Shown here piece after piece: positions 38,818-50,734 of a stretch of 64,000 nucleotides of DNA. The DNA is from Allodiplogaster sudhausi (lineage: Eukaryota; Nematoda; Chromadorea; Rhabditida; Diplogasteridae). The translations under genes were made by a program, and so were the position numbers. Each line of letters starts with the position of its first letter. The stretch's first letter is position 1. The notes under the pieces were generated by a model that worked only from the letters and a program-made list of their open reading frames with translations, did no database searches and was not told the DNA's origin. Location: NCBI GenBank assembly GCA_945643635.1, contig CALZFC010000248.1:1-64000 (forward strand). Direction: 5' to 3'.

Positions 38818-41141
38818 CCTTCCGGGAGTGCGTATTTTGACTGTCAAAAAGAGAGTGAGAATGACGTCATCTCCTCTCCTTCCAGGTCCTCGAGTACGGC
38901 GACCGAATCGTGTCGATCGATGAAGTGAATGTTGAGAGCGGGTGAGGACTATCCTGCATTTCGAGATTCAATCATTTTACATGAGTAGAAAATGATTCGC
39001 TTTCCGTGCTGATGCATGATCACTATAATCTGTCCTATTACAGCAATCACTTGAAGGCACTTCTGAAAGAGCGAGCAAATTAGAAGGACTACGATATTAA
39101 AGTGAAGTTCGAGCGAATTATCAGGTGACTTGTTGACATCATTCTACAGTAAGGCTGACTTCCTGAGAAGACCAGCATACAGTAGTAATGATTGTAATCT
39201 CAGGACGCGAACCATCCACGGTCGCCCAGTGGACTCGTTCGGCCAGCCACTCGGCGATACGAATCCAGGGATCGAGGATGACAACTTCGAGTTCCTGAAC
39301 GGCTACATGCTCATGCTGCCCGGCGCCACTCTCGGAATGGCCGTGAAGGTGGAGAAGTCGCAGGATTTTAAAAGGAGAAGAAATAAAACAGACGTGGCCG
39401 TTTGAGATGACAAACGTCGCGAGTGGCGAGCTGGTCGTCACGACTGTTCATCAGGAATTCAGTGGCCTCGGCCGTCGCATCTTCCAGGCACAAACTCGAA
39501 ATCATTGAAGAACCTAATATTTTGCTGGCCTTTTCCGCCAGATTTCCAAACACAAATAACAATTGCCGAATTAAAGACCGGAGATTACATCTTCCAAGTG
39601 AATGGCGAGGGCTGCGCATCGGGAAACGACTTCTGCTCCAAATTTACCAGCAGTTTGCGTGGCAAGGTCGGCCTTTGAGTTGATTCTGCCAAATTGTCGA
39701 TGAATAGAAGGAGCAAGTAGTCCGGAATCTGATCCCTTTCCAGGGATTCGTCGCTGTCACCTTCGGACGAGCTAAAGAGAAAGCAGCCATCGCCAAGGTT
39801 TGCGACGTCGTGCAATTACCCGGTTCAGCATCAATTTCAGGTGCGTTCGAGTCTGCTGGCACACAGCTCAGCCGACCACAAGAAGCCAGGCGATGTCGTG
39901 GAGATCTGCCTGAAACAGCGGGCTCTGCTCAACACAATGCCCGCTCCGCTCGATCCCATCCTCAAGGCCACTGGTGTCAAAGCACCCGCTATTGGTACTA
40001 GTCCATTTGTAATAACTGTCTAGCAACAGGATCCATTCTTGCTTCTACTTAAGAGTGGTTGCCACACATCACTGAGCACCATATCTACCCGAATCCATGG
40101 AATCTCCACGTGGATCTCGCTCCCATCCCGGACAACGACGCCAAGTACTTCAAGGCACAGAAAAGTGAGTCGGCTTATTCATTTTTGTCTATCTAGGTTG
40201 CTCTGGTATATCATAGAGAGATTGGATCTTTGCAGTCGCGGGTGTTCGAGATCAGGCACTCCCGCTCGAGTCCAGTTCCCCTGGCGGTAACCAGAAACCT
40301 CACGAAGCAGCGGTAATCTTCAAGACAACAAAACAATATCGATTATGTAATGAGAAAATTGCTAATGATATTATTCCTAAGCCGACATCCCCGGCGAATG
40401 TCGAAGAGAAAGGCGCGAAAAAAGAAGTGAAAAAAGAAGAGGAGGAGGATGAGGAAGATGAGGATGAAGAAGAAGACGAATCTGAGGATGAAGCTGAAGA
40501 AGAAGAAAAGAAGAAGGAACGAAAGGCCATCAAGGCTCCACTCGACAAAGCGAAGGCAACGGCAGCTATCCAGGAGACTACCGTTCCCAAACAGACCCTT
40601 GCCGTACCCAAAAAACCCGTTACCGCACAGAAAGAGGTCTCTGTCGCGCCGAAGGCAACTCCTGCCAAGCCTAAGAAGAAGTCTAAGGTTCCTAAGGAAT
40701 CTCCGGCAATTGCCGCATCGAAGGGAACCACTGCCGTACTCAAGGAGACTTCTCCCATGCAAAAGGCGTCACCTAGTGTCCCCCAGGGGGTGCCTGCCGC
40801 CAATAAGAAGATCTCTGCAGTCCCCAAAGGGGCCGCTACCGATCTCAAGGAGGCTGCCACCATTGCAGATAAGAAGAACATTGGTAAGCAAATTACGGAA
40901 CTTCAAACGATTTCTGACGACGAATACCCAATTGATTACGAAAAATATTTAAACTCATTATTAGCATAGTGGTTTTTTTCCACCTTCCTGCAGGTTCAAA
41001 CTCGAGTTCGCTGGCACAGCGGCCCGCCGACAAGAAGAGTTCTTCTTCTGAAGAAGATGAGGACGAGGCAGACTCGGTATGGATATAGACACTGCACCGA
41101 TTCAAGAAATACATTTTCATTTATAGGACAACGACAAATAG
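38818..41141 (+). CDS. PDZ-domain protein with acidic/Lys-rich C-terminus; disrupted frame
   Basis: Exons with GT/AG ends and compatible phases: 38818-38854, 38886-38941, 39044-39124, 39204 to about 39372, about 39373-39473, 39542-39666, 39744-39797, 39841-39994, 40054-40164, 40236-40312, 40382-40883, 40994-41076 and 41127-41141 (stop). Two PDZ-like segments are visible: VLEYGDRIVSIDEVNVESG (38886-38941) and ELKTGDYIFQVNGEG (39568-39612), each the strand-turn-strand core of a PDZ fold. A WNLHVDLAPIPD segment follows, then about 165 residues of Glu/Asp and Lys-rich, Pro/Ala-containing low complexity, ending DNDK. An in-frame TAG lies at 39081-39083 and a +1 shift is needed near 39364-39376; everything downstream is intact. 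PDZ domains bind C-terminal peptides in scaffolds. The 5' end, including the GLGF loop of the first PDZ, is not identified. The choice between pseudogene and sequence error is open. Confidence 0.6.
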
Positions 41142-41842
41142 AAGTCTTCGTTTCCCTCACTCTCCTCATCATTTTAAGGCCACTTCGTCCCTATTTTAAA
41201 TCCCGCCTTAAATTTCCGCTCCGATAAATGATATAGAATGGAATACTATCATTTATAACGCATCACACTAAATATATGACAATAGTGATTACACGAAATG
41301 ATTGTTCAAATTAATAAATGCGAACTGGAGCGGCTCCTCTGGAAGGGCAGACGGTGGGAGCGGTGGTCGAGCAAAATGGAAATCTGCAGCAGGTCTTTTT
41401 GTCATTTTGCTATGGGAAGTGGCCGATGTGGCTCCCGTTTCATACTAAAGCTAAACACCGTTTTTAGGTGAACGCATTTATAATCGTTGAAAAATATGCG
41501 TAAGCAGAAATGACAAACAAATCGTGAAGATAAATCAGCTGAGTAAGTCAATGGGTGCCCAGTGTGGCTTTAAACATGAAATGTAGTCACCTTTTGATGA
41601 AACTGCGATAATTTTCTCAAATCTAACAGCGTTACTTTTTCCTACAGATATTTTACTATTTTCTGAGCACATCTCTTATGCTGCTTACAGATCATGTCGC
41701 TAATTCCTCCTAATTTTTTTTTGCTACTGTTTTTTTACTTCAAAATACCCTTGACATCTCTGTCCCCATTCTCTCACCATCACTCTCGCTCTATCTCTTC
41801 GCTCTGTCACTCCCACACTCACAGTCTATTTCTCGCCCTCCT

Positions 41843-41880
<38 letters not shown>

Positions 41881-42173
41881 CTCTGTCCATTCCAAACCGA
41901 CTTCTTGTGGGCGGTGCTTAACAACAATGCACATTGACAAGAGAGGAGGCGGGCGCCAATGGGCGCGCCTCTGCACATTATCCTCTTTTTCTCTTGTACT
42001 CTCTTCCCTCTCTACTATTCCGTGTTTCTCTCTTACTTTCTCGAACCCTCTCATTCTGTCCATTCCCCCTTCTCTCCCTCTCCCTCTCTTTCTCTCTCAA
42101 ATTCCCTCTCTTTCACTACCCTCATCAGCAACACCTTGTAGTGTACATCTCCTCCGCTTCATTCCTCTCGCCG
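41142..42173. other. intergenic region upstream of the goosecoid-type gene
   Basis: About 1 kb between the PDZ gene stop and the homeobox start. It is AT-rich until 41690 and then strongly pyrimidine-rich, with a (CT)n run at 41849-41878 and more CT-rich sequence at 42000-42120, just before the start codon of the homeobox gene. No coding sequence was recognised. Any promoter of the homeobox gene should lie here, but no specific element could be identified. Confidence 0.5.
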
Positions 42174-43884
42174 ATGGCCTTCCTGCCGGCAGCCCTTCTG
42201 CCCGGCTGCTCGGCCATTCCCGGACTCATGCTTCCGATGCCTCCACCCTGCATGCCTTCCTCTTCCTCTGTCTCTTCGGCCTCTCGCTCCTCCGCCTTCT
42301 CAATCGAGCGGATTCTCTCGGCTGCCGTTCCTTCCTCTTCGCCTTCCGCTTCGGTCGCGTCAGTCTCCGCCGCGTCCCACGCGCTCCTCCATCCTGCATG
42401 GCGACAAATGGTAGCGGCCGCAGCATCACCTTTCTACTTCTTCGGTTGGAACTTTGGATACTAAATTGTTCCGTTTCTAAAAGTCATGGATGTAATATGA
42501 TGACCGCTGTCTTTCATTAATGAATGTTTCTTGAAACCTCTCCTTGACTCGCTACGAACCTGTTTCCCCCAGGCCCCATGCTGCCTCCAACCTTGCTCTC
42601 CCCTCTCGGCCTTTATGGCTGCGATCTTCGCCGCCGGAAAAGGCGGCATCGTACGATCTTCAGGTGAGAAATTAATATACGTACGTTTTTTCGTCAATAG
42701 ATTTCTCAATTAACACTTTGACCGAGACGAGCCCATCTTATGTTTATTTAATTTTTCTAAACAAAAATAATAATGATGCAAAATTTGGTGAGTGAGGAGC
42801 AACTGGCCGTTCTGGAGAGCACCTTCACGAAGACGCACTACCCTGACGTCGCTTCCAGAGAGCAACTCGCACTCCGCTGCGACCTGAAGGAGGAACGCGT
42901 CGAGGTCGAACATATTCCTTTACGTTCACAGAATTCTTTCGCAGTCGAGAGGCTTATTTATCTATCGCATTTTTTGACGAGTGATTGATTTGCACACAAC
43001 ATTGGCTACGCTTCACTCACCTTCCCTTTATTCTCGCTATTTTTTCCTCCTTCTACTTCACCATTCTAGGTTTTTTCTATCATTTAACGTACCTTTGTTT
43101 CTAGCGGTCTCCTTATCTCGCTTCTTCTCTCCCTGTCTCTCGCCTTCTCTCCGTCTCTCTTCTCTCTTTCGCTCTCTCTCGAGTGCCTTACCTAATCCTG
43201 TGGATCTGCTGGTGGCAGAGGTGCGGCAACATTGCCAATTAGGCTGCCGACCGCTTGCTCAAGCTTCTCCTGCTTTCGCTTTTCCTCACACTCTGCCGCC
43301 TTCCCTCCTTTGCCCTCCTGAATCGGCTGACCTTTCTAATTCACGTCCGCTCCCTCTACCGCTCTACCCTGTCGCTATCTTCTCTCTCATCTTTATCTCT
43401 CTCTCTATCTCTCTCTCCTCTCTCCTCTATATCCCTCTCTCTCTCTATCTTTCTATTACAAATGCGCAAATTATACAGTCCTTGGCTCTTCGAGAAAGCT
43501 TCTGCGAGCGAGGCAGTCTCTTTCTTGAATTTGATTTATAATTTTTAAATTGATATACCATCTTGATGTTCATGTTACTCACTGTCTAGTGCCCTATAGC
43601 TATGAAGAATGAGATATTAGGAAGTCGAGACAGAAAGAGTTGTTCAGGTGTGGTTCAAGAATCGGCGTGCCAAGGAGCGGAAACGGAAGCGGGAGGCGGC
43701 CGGAGGAGGCGGAGGCGAAGACGCGGCAGGGGCGGGCGCTAAATCAGCGACCGCATCAGTCACGGACGGTGTTTCCGATGATGACCTCGCCCTCTCTGAC
43801 GAGGATGACTTCGGCGCTGAAGAAACACTTAAACCGCCAGCTTCCAAGAGAGCTCGCATTGATCCTGTTAGAAAAACTGTGTAA
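42174..43884 (+). CDS. gsc / ceh-45-like: goosecoid-class K50 homeodomain transcription factor
   Basis: Four exons (42174-42444, 42573-42663, 42793-42904, 43648-43884) join in phase to 236 aa. Residues 42-48, FSIERIL, form an eh1 (GEH) motif that recruits Groucho/TLE co-repressors. A Paired-class homeodomain spans about residues 112-171: [15 protein letters not shown], then [12 protein letters not shown], then [11 protein letters not shown]. Lys at homeodomain position 50 (WFKNRRAK) is the bicoid/goosecoid-type specificity residue, which prefers TAATCC. HYPD and [14 protein letters not shown] match goosecoid most closely. The last intron splits the homeodomain at E|VWF, a common homeobox intron position. 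The C-terminus is acidic ([13 protein letters not shown]). The protein should be a nuclear repressor. The start was chosen as the first Met before the eh1 region; an upstream in-frame Met at 41934 lies in CT-rich DNA and is unlikely. Intron 3 is CT-rich. Confidence 0.88.
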
Positions 43885-46542
43885 ACTTTGTAAAGCCATT
43901 TAAATGTTGTGCATTTTCTCGGCCTTTCCCTGTGCCGACTTCATTCTTGAAAGGATATTGAAACGTGTTGCCGCCGGTCTCATTTGCTCTTTTCCTAAAC
44001 TCTAGTACATCTGTCAACAAATTCATCTAGTGGCCATGAATTCGTGCTTTTGCCTGCTCCTCCCTTCTGTGCTTCTCCTTTCGAATATTATCAAATGATT
44101 TTTCCGAGATGAAGATCTCACCTCTGTTCCTCTTTTCTTTTTCCTTTCCATACTTTGCCCATTAATCTGCCACCTCTCTCGCCCGATGACTTTCCGCTTA
44201 TCTGCTTCTCTGCTGGTTGCAATCCCTCTCTTCCTTTGCCGCATTCTTTCTACATTTTTCTAGCTTATATGTATGAAGATATTCCCTCTTTTTAATCTAA
44301 ATAAATAAAGAAACGTTCGCAAACAAACGCATGTATTTATGTTATTGACAGTCGCTAATCCGTAGGGATACGGTAGCAAGGGAAGGGGAGGGGGCACTTT
44401 GAGGGGAGTAGCGGCCTCCTCGTCTCTGTCACTTGCTCCTAATTCACGGCCCGGCCGAGCGAGGGTATTTGTGTATTTGATTGTCGCAGATTAGCGGCAG
44501 GGAATTAAGAGTTTTGCGTGGCCAACAAGCGGAAAGAGAAGAAGAAGGAGACTGGGCGGGTGAGAAGGAAGAAGAAATGAAGTGTCAGCAAGCAAAGAAA
44601 AAGTCGCCGTTAAATTCCCGCTCTCTCCTTCTCTCACTCTCTGTTCATCTTTCCATTTCTTTAACCAGTGAAGAATCTACAATTTCCGATAACTTCTTAC
44701 CTGATCTTCCATACTCTACTCCTGTCCATCTCGTTTCAATGAATCCTCATCAACTCCACATTTTGTATGGGTCAGTGAAGATTACAGATGTGGGTTGAAC
44801 AAGAGCAAGCAATTCAAGGGAACTATTTTGTCTACTTCAAGTGAAAATTGATTCAATTTTATTCAATCAGAATTATGTTAATTGTAATCTCGAATAACAT
44901 CGGACGTTTGGCATCAATGCGGGCTGCTTCCCACCGGTCTCTCTGTATCACTCTCTCTCTCTCTCACTCTCTCTCTCTCTCTCTCTTCCGATTCTCTTTC
45001 TTTCTCTCCCTTTCTTTCTCTCCCTTTTTCTCTCTCCCCACAACGTGAGTGAGGAAAGAAAAGAAAGAAAGCGCCGAAAGGTGAGAAATAACATTATCGC
45101 CCTGTTTGACACGGAGCACTCGGCACGATTTTGCAAACAAAACTGCCGGAAGAGGTTTCCGGTGGTTCCGTATGAAGTCCTCACTTCCCTGGGTCATCTG
45201 AGGCCGTGAAAGAAGGAGAGGGTGCGGAGAAGTGAGAAAGGAAAAGGAAACAGTAAAAATAAGATGATGACTCCGTAAAGAAGAGATAATCGTGGCTTAC
45301 GCAGGTAATCAACGAGAAAGTGTGTGGTCTATATCCCCTGCATAATAGAGTAATCGTGTAGAAATGGATGAGAATGGGGCTTCGAATTACTGTTGGGAGC
45401 GGTGTCTTCCCACGCTTCTCTTCGCCTTTGGCGACTTTGCTCCTCCTCGGGGCCGAGCTTCTCTTCCTTGCAAGCCAGAGACAGCTTATCGCTAGATCAT
45501 AACCATCGATAACTTTCATTTGAAATTCTGATTCTAATAAACATGGAAATCAAATAATTTATAGTAATGGTATGTAAATTATCGCAGTTTGATCTCCTTC
45601 TTAATCGTCTTGTAATCCAACATGGAAAATTGCCCGAATACAGATGATCGGGATCAGTGGAGGAAGATTTCGGGTGTTTGATACGGCCAACTCATTATCT
45701 AATTCATTAGTACTCATCTCTTTTCGCATGTCTCTATCTCTCTTTCTCTATCTTTTTATTTCTCTCTCTATATATATCTCTGTCTCTCTCTCTCTTTGTA
45801 TCGTTCTCTTTCTATCTCTCTCTCTCTCTCTCTTTCTCTCACCCTCTCACTCACTTGCCCCGCCGCGGGCAGCGACGCGTACATTCGGGCCGCAAGGTGG
45901 CGATCGGGAGTTACAGAGACGGGGCACGACGACAAGGTGAGAGGGGGAAGGGAGGGAGAGATGGACAGAGAGTGAGACAGAGAGAGAGCAGAGAGAGAGA
46001 GTGAAAGGGAATTAGAAGATTGGCTGATTGGCTCATTTCGGTTGAGTGCGTACACCTTGCGTCCGTTGAGCGGCAGCTGGAGGGCGATGAGAGGGCTCGA
46101 TAGAGGTACCGCCTGTTCTCTCTGCCTTTCTCTCTCTCTCTTCTCTCTAATTCTCTGTCTCTGTCTCTCTCTCTCCTCACTCTCTCTCTTTCTCTCTCTC
46201 TCTGGTACTCAATTCTTCGCCGATCACAGACAAGCACTTCCAAGAGTTCAATACACTCATGGTTAGAATCAAAAGCGTCTCTCCTGAAGAAGAACTAAGT
46301 AGTGCCCGCTGATCACCGTTTCAGATGCAGTGCTTGGATTTTGTGAACTAATCTGCTTATCCGATGGGAGTCAGTGCAGAGTACTGTATCGGAAGCAGCA
46401 GAAGCTGAAAGAGAAGGAAAAGAGAGGGAGAGAAAGGATGGCGGATTGGAGGGCGACTGGCCTGTTTGCCAAGACGTGAACAAGAGGAAGACAAAAGGGG
46501 TCGAGATGCGCAGCCATGTTAATCAGGGAAGAGGGAGTGGAC

Positions 46543-46587
<45 letters not shown>

Positions 46588-47589
46588 AGGGGGAGAAAGT
46601 GAGAGGGGAGTGAGAGTGTGGGACAGAAGAAGAGCACACGCACCAGATACTGCCACGATCCTCTGCTGGAATCTATGCAGTATTGTTAGGGTACAAAGAA
46701 TGGAAGAAAGAAAATGAGAGACACAGGAAAAGAGAAAGAGAGAGAGAGAGGGATTGAGAGTCAAAGCCACCTCTGCAGACTTCTCACCTGTACACAGAAC
46801 CTCTCTGCCGTATCCGCCAACCACACCTGGCGTCAGCCCTTCAAGGCAGTCACACATTATATTTCGTATTTTCTCTGCTTCTCTGAACTCTCTCGCTTAC
46901 TTATGATCTCTCTCCTGGGTACATATGTATGAACAGCGACTGACTAGTGCGAAGATTAGAAGACGATCCGTGCGCGTGAGCAGGAAGAGGGCGAGAGAGA
47001 GAGAGGGGCAGAGAGAGAGAGAGAGAGAGAAGTGTACATGAAGGAAGAGATTGAAAGCAGAAAGAGAGAGAGAGAGAGAATGAGAGAGAGAGAGAGAAAC
47101 GAGAGAAAGAAGGAGCATGAACGTTGCCGAGGCAGAAGCAGCACGCGACTGTGGGTCCAATTGGAACGTCACGATAAAATTATTTTAGAGAGTTTTTTTT
47201 ACTATTTTCTTTTTTTTATTATCATTTTCTTCCTTTTAATTAATCATTCGTTACTATTGCAACAAATTTGGATGATTTCCTTCATGCACATAATCAACTC
47301 CGAAGGCAGTATAGAATCAGAAGTAAAGAACCTACCCAGATGACAGTACGAGGAAGAGAAAATGAGGGAGAGAGCGAGCGAAAGAGAGAGAGAAGAGAGA
47401 GAAAAAGGATAGCGTTTCCTTTTTTTGTTGCTTCATTGTTCCTACTTCTAGGTCAAACTCACTCTTTTTTTATTCGGTCTGCTAAATCGTTCAACTTAGC
47501 CCAAACATTTACATATCTTCTCCCAACCTTCACTCCCGTCCCTTTAGTTATTTCTGTTAAAAATTAGAAAAAGTTAAAAACGAAAGAGG

Positions 47590-47677
47590 GAGAACGCGTG
47601 CGAGAACGAGAGAGAGGAAGGGGGGGGAGAAGATGGGAGAGATAGAGAGCGGGAGAGAGAGAGCGAGAGAGGGAGAG

Positions 47678-47725
<48 letters not shown>

Positions 47726-47745
47726 AGAGAGAGAGAGAGAAAGAG
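47590..47745. repeat. (GA)n microsatellite
   Basis: A long, slightly interrupted GA run, densest at 47681-47740. It belongs to a 1.5-kb stretch (46.5-48.0 kb) where purine-rich tracts lie on the plus strand, opposite to the CT orientation of the flanking regions. Confidence 0.9.
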
Positions 47746-47938
47746 CTGAGGGCTACAATAAGTGGAGAGGGCAAAAGGGAACTTTTGGCCATAAGGAGTT
47801 CGAGCAGGAGAGCTTAGAGGATGTGCATACAAACACACTTACGCTCTGAGATCGAAGGTGGCACGCGTAATCCATTGACATGTGGGTGACTCCTGTTTTG
47901 GTGGGGGAATGAGGGGAAGATTGTGAGAGAGAACAGAC

Positions 47939-47977
<39 letters not shown>

Positions 47978-48225
47978 TAGAGAGAGAGAGAGAGTAGCTG
48001 GCAGAGCCTCAAATATTGGAGAGAGTAGCAAGAGTGTGATTGGCGAGAATGTGTCCATTGTCTCTGAGGACACTCTTTTGTGCTAAGCTAAGTCTTCTCA
48101 CCTCCTCCTCCACTTCTACTTTGCATTCATTCTATCAATGACTTGCGTGTCAGAGATGTCGCCATGTGTACGCTAGCTCGTCCTCCTGCTCTTTCCTCAC
48201 GTTCCTATCTCTTTCTCTTTCACTC

Positions 48226-48226
48226 C

Positions 48227-48300
<74 letters not shown>
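48226..48300. repeat. (CT)n microsatellite with a CG interruption
   Basis: A run of CT dinucleotides interrupted by GCGCGCGC at about 48249-48256. It is followed by CATACAG, a possible plus-strand acceptor, but no exon could be assigned after it. Confidence 0.85.
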
Positions 48301-48301
<1 letters not shown>

Positions 48302-48790
48302 ACCCTTTCTCATACAGAGTCCACTTGACTCGAATGCACACGCAAACGTGAATGGCATAGGATGGTGATCCGAAAAGACGCTTCCGAATCTTCTGGCTGC
48401 CTTTATTTCCATCTCCCTTTCATGCTCTCTCTCTCTCTCTCTCTCTCTGCCCATCTTTTTCTCTTCCCTTCTTTGCTGAAGCTTGTCTTGCTGGATCGTC
48501 TTGCAATCTTCCGTGCAGACCCGCCGTCCACTTTTTCCGTTTCACCATCTCCTTTTCGTCAGAATCATGAGGAAATGCCAAAATTCATGGCAATAAGCTT
48601 GCCAGGAATACGATCTCTATCCTGAAGCTGACGTGAAATATATATAAAGTGTTTCACTTGAATGAAACCTATTTATGTCCGTAATTAATTTTATAGTGAA
48701 TTAGAAATAAAGACTTTAAAGAAATATACGGAATCCATTGTTGACTAGTGCGAACTGAGATTTACTTGATCTCTGCCTCTTTAGTCGAAG

Positions 48791-49336
48791 ATGAGGATGA
48801 TGGGATTTGTACGCGCTAAGCTCGGCGCAATTCTTTTCGGTCTGCATAAGAAGTGACATAGGGAGAGAGAGAGAGAGAGAGAGAGCGAGAACGAGAGAGA
48901 AAGAGCGATTGGAAGAGAGGGCGACTGAGAGAGGGAGGCAATTGGAATAAGAAGAGATAAGACAACGACGGTCCGGTTGAGAGAATAAAGCCACCCTGCT
49001 TTGCTTAATCTCTTCCTTATTTTCCAATTGCTTGTGCACAACTGCGGAATTAGCACATTGCTTGAGGCCCCCCGGTAGAGCTCTGATTCGAATGGTAATA
49101 GGCTTATTGTCTAAGAAGCCGGTGGAATACGGTAACAAGGAAGACAAACTCATCGAGACGGTTTGGAAGAAGGGCCAAAACAATGCAAAGTTAGCATATT
49201 GCTGTGCTTGATAGATTTCTTCCAGTATTTATTTAATCAGGAAAAAATTGAGCAGCTTCATAAACATGATATGCAAAAGGATGATATGTACGCAAGAAAA
49301 AGAAATGCATGTATGGCATGGCAAGAACACGAATAA
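48791..49336 (+). CDS. small basic protein, 88 aa, unknown function
   Basis: Three exons (48791-48852, 49067-49160, 49226-49336) join in phase with GT/AG ends. The start Met-Arg-Met-Met-Gly lies six bases after a CTCTTTAG acceptor-like site, as expected for a spliced-leader-accepting nematode transcript. Residues 5-20 (GFVRAKLGAILFGLHK) are hydrophobic and basic, and residues 25-37 (ALIRMVIGLLSKK) form a second amphipathic segment. The rest is highly charged (GNKEDKLIET, HKHDMQKDDMYARKR) and ends WQEHE. The make-up suggests a small membrane-associated or mitochondrial protein, but I do not recognise the family. The stop is 28 bp from the stop of the convergent cyclo-ligase gene. The exon 2 start relies on a weak acceptor (GCTTGAG), so the middle of the model is less certain than the last exon. 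Confidence 0.5.
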
Positions 49337-49364
49337 GTATTGTGGAATGGCACTATGTTGTTGC

Positions 49365-49804
49365 CTATTCCTCCTTAGGATATATCAGATGTTCAATGGG
49401 GACATCGAATTCGGAGACTGGCACAGTAGGGATGATCTGCTCACGAAGAGAAATCCCCACGCGGAGTGGGAAGCGACCGAATCTTGAATCCAAATATATA
49501 CCAACTTCATTTTTTTCAATTAATTGGAAAGTATGTATATTCATGATACCTTTCTATCTACATCTCTACCTTATCTCTCTTCACACTCTCTGCTTACCTC
49601 TCCTTGTGTTCCTTGAGGAAGCTGTCAAAGAAACCAGCCCCATGGCCGAGTCTGTCCAGTTCCTTGCTGAATGCCACTCCCGGCATGAGCAGGACATCTA
49701 GAGCTCCTGTCTCTTCGTATCCCGGCCGTTCAATTCCGTCGTCAGTTGGGTGCTGTCTATTAAGTCAGTTCATAGACACAGCTGAGAATACAAAACATAC
49801 TTCA

Positions 49805-49848
<44 letters not shown>

Positions 49849-50687
49849 GTTCATAGACATCATTCGTAAACGCTCTTCATTTCAAGTCCATATGCAATTT
49901 CATTTTCCTCTCACTGTCATCTTCTCTCTTTGCCTCTCTTTCTCTCTTTCTGTCTCTCTCTCTTTGTCTCCCTCTCCCTCTCTCCACGAACAACAAAAAT
50001 GGAAAGAAGTCAAGTTCCCAACCGAATGCCCCAAAGTGTAGATGAGAGTGTTCCCGGCCACTCTGCGCGTGAAAGCGGCAAGAATCGCATGCGCTTGTCT
50101 CCCTTGCGGAACTGGAGAAATTAAAATGTCAGCTCAATTTTGTGAACGAACAAACATAAATATCTTTCTTGGCTCCATTGTTGACAATTTTGCGGTGGAG
50201 ATGAAGGAGATGAAAGAAGTGAAAGAATCAAGAACGTAAGTTAAACATAGCTTGCCATCTGTTCTCTGACCTGTGGAATGAAGACTTGCTTGCCGTGGTC
50301 GAGGAGATGCTCGACCAATCCGTCCGTCTCGATCTCACCCACCGTACTCACGTAGACACCCACTCGGGAAGCACTCTTTAGCCACGGTGCACTCTTGATC
50401 TGAGAAAGAGAGAGGGAGAGAGAGAACAGCAGAGAGAGAGAAAGAAAGAAGAGAAGAAAAGATAAGAGAGCGAGATAAGAGAAAGAGAGATAATGTAATA
50501 AACAGAGAGACAGATAGTTAAAGGGTCAATGAATTGGAAGTTGTTTCACAGTGTCAATGACACATTGATTAAATGATGAGAGAGTAAACAGATATGGAGA
50601 AAGAACAAGATATGCAGAAGGAAAGAGAGAGCAAAATATTAATGAGGCGATTGTTGGACAGATAATCGAGACCGAGAATTGAAAGCG

Positions 50688-50734
<47 letters not shown>

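Larger units (their letters stand above)
43885..48790. other. 4.9-kb microsatellite-rich region with unresolved exon-like pieces
   Basis: No gene could be assembled. CT tracts lie at about 44947-45030, 45730-45850, 46120-46202, 48226-48298 and 48428-48448. GA tracts lie at about 46540-46582, 46990-47100, 47590-47745 and 47938-47996. Pieces flanked by good plus-strand splice sites include 44490-44558 (CGCAG|...|GTGAGA), 45875-45939 (GGGCAG|...|GTGAGA) and 46229-46261 (TCACAG|...|GTTAGA, containing KHFQEFNTLM). An open stretch at 45055-45210 reads EHSARFCKQNCRKRFP. Phases do not chain convincingly and no family was recognised. Either an unannotated multi-exon gene or noncoding DNA could be here. 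Confidence 0.4.

Noticed and set aside
41934..42173. Upstream Met at 41934 as the start of the homeobox protein
   Set aside because: It would add 80 residues translated from CT-rich repeat sequence; the Met at 42174 directly precedes the protein-like N-terminus.
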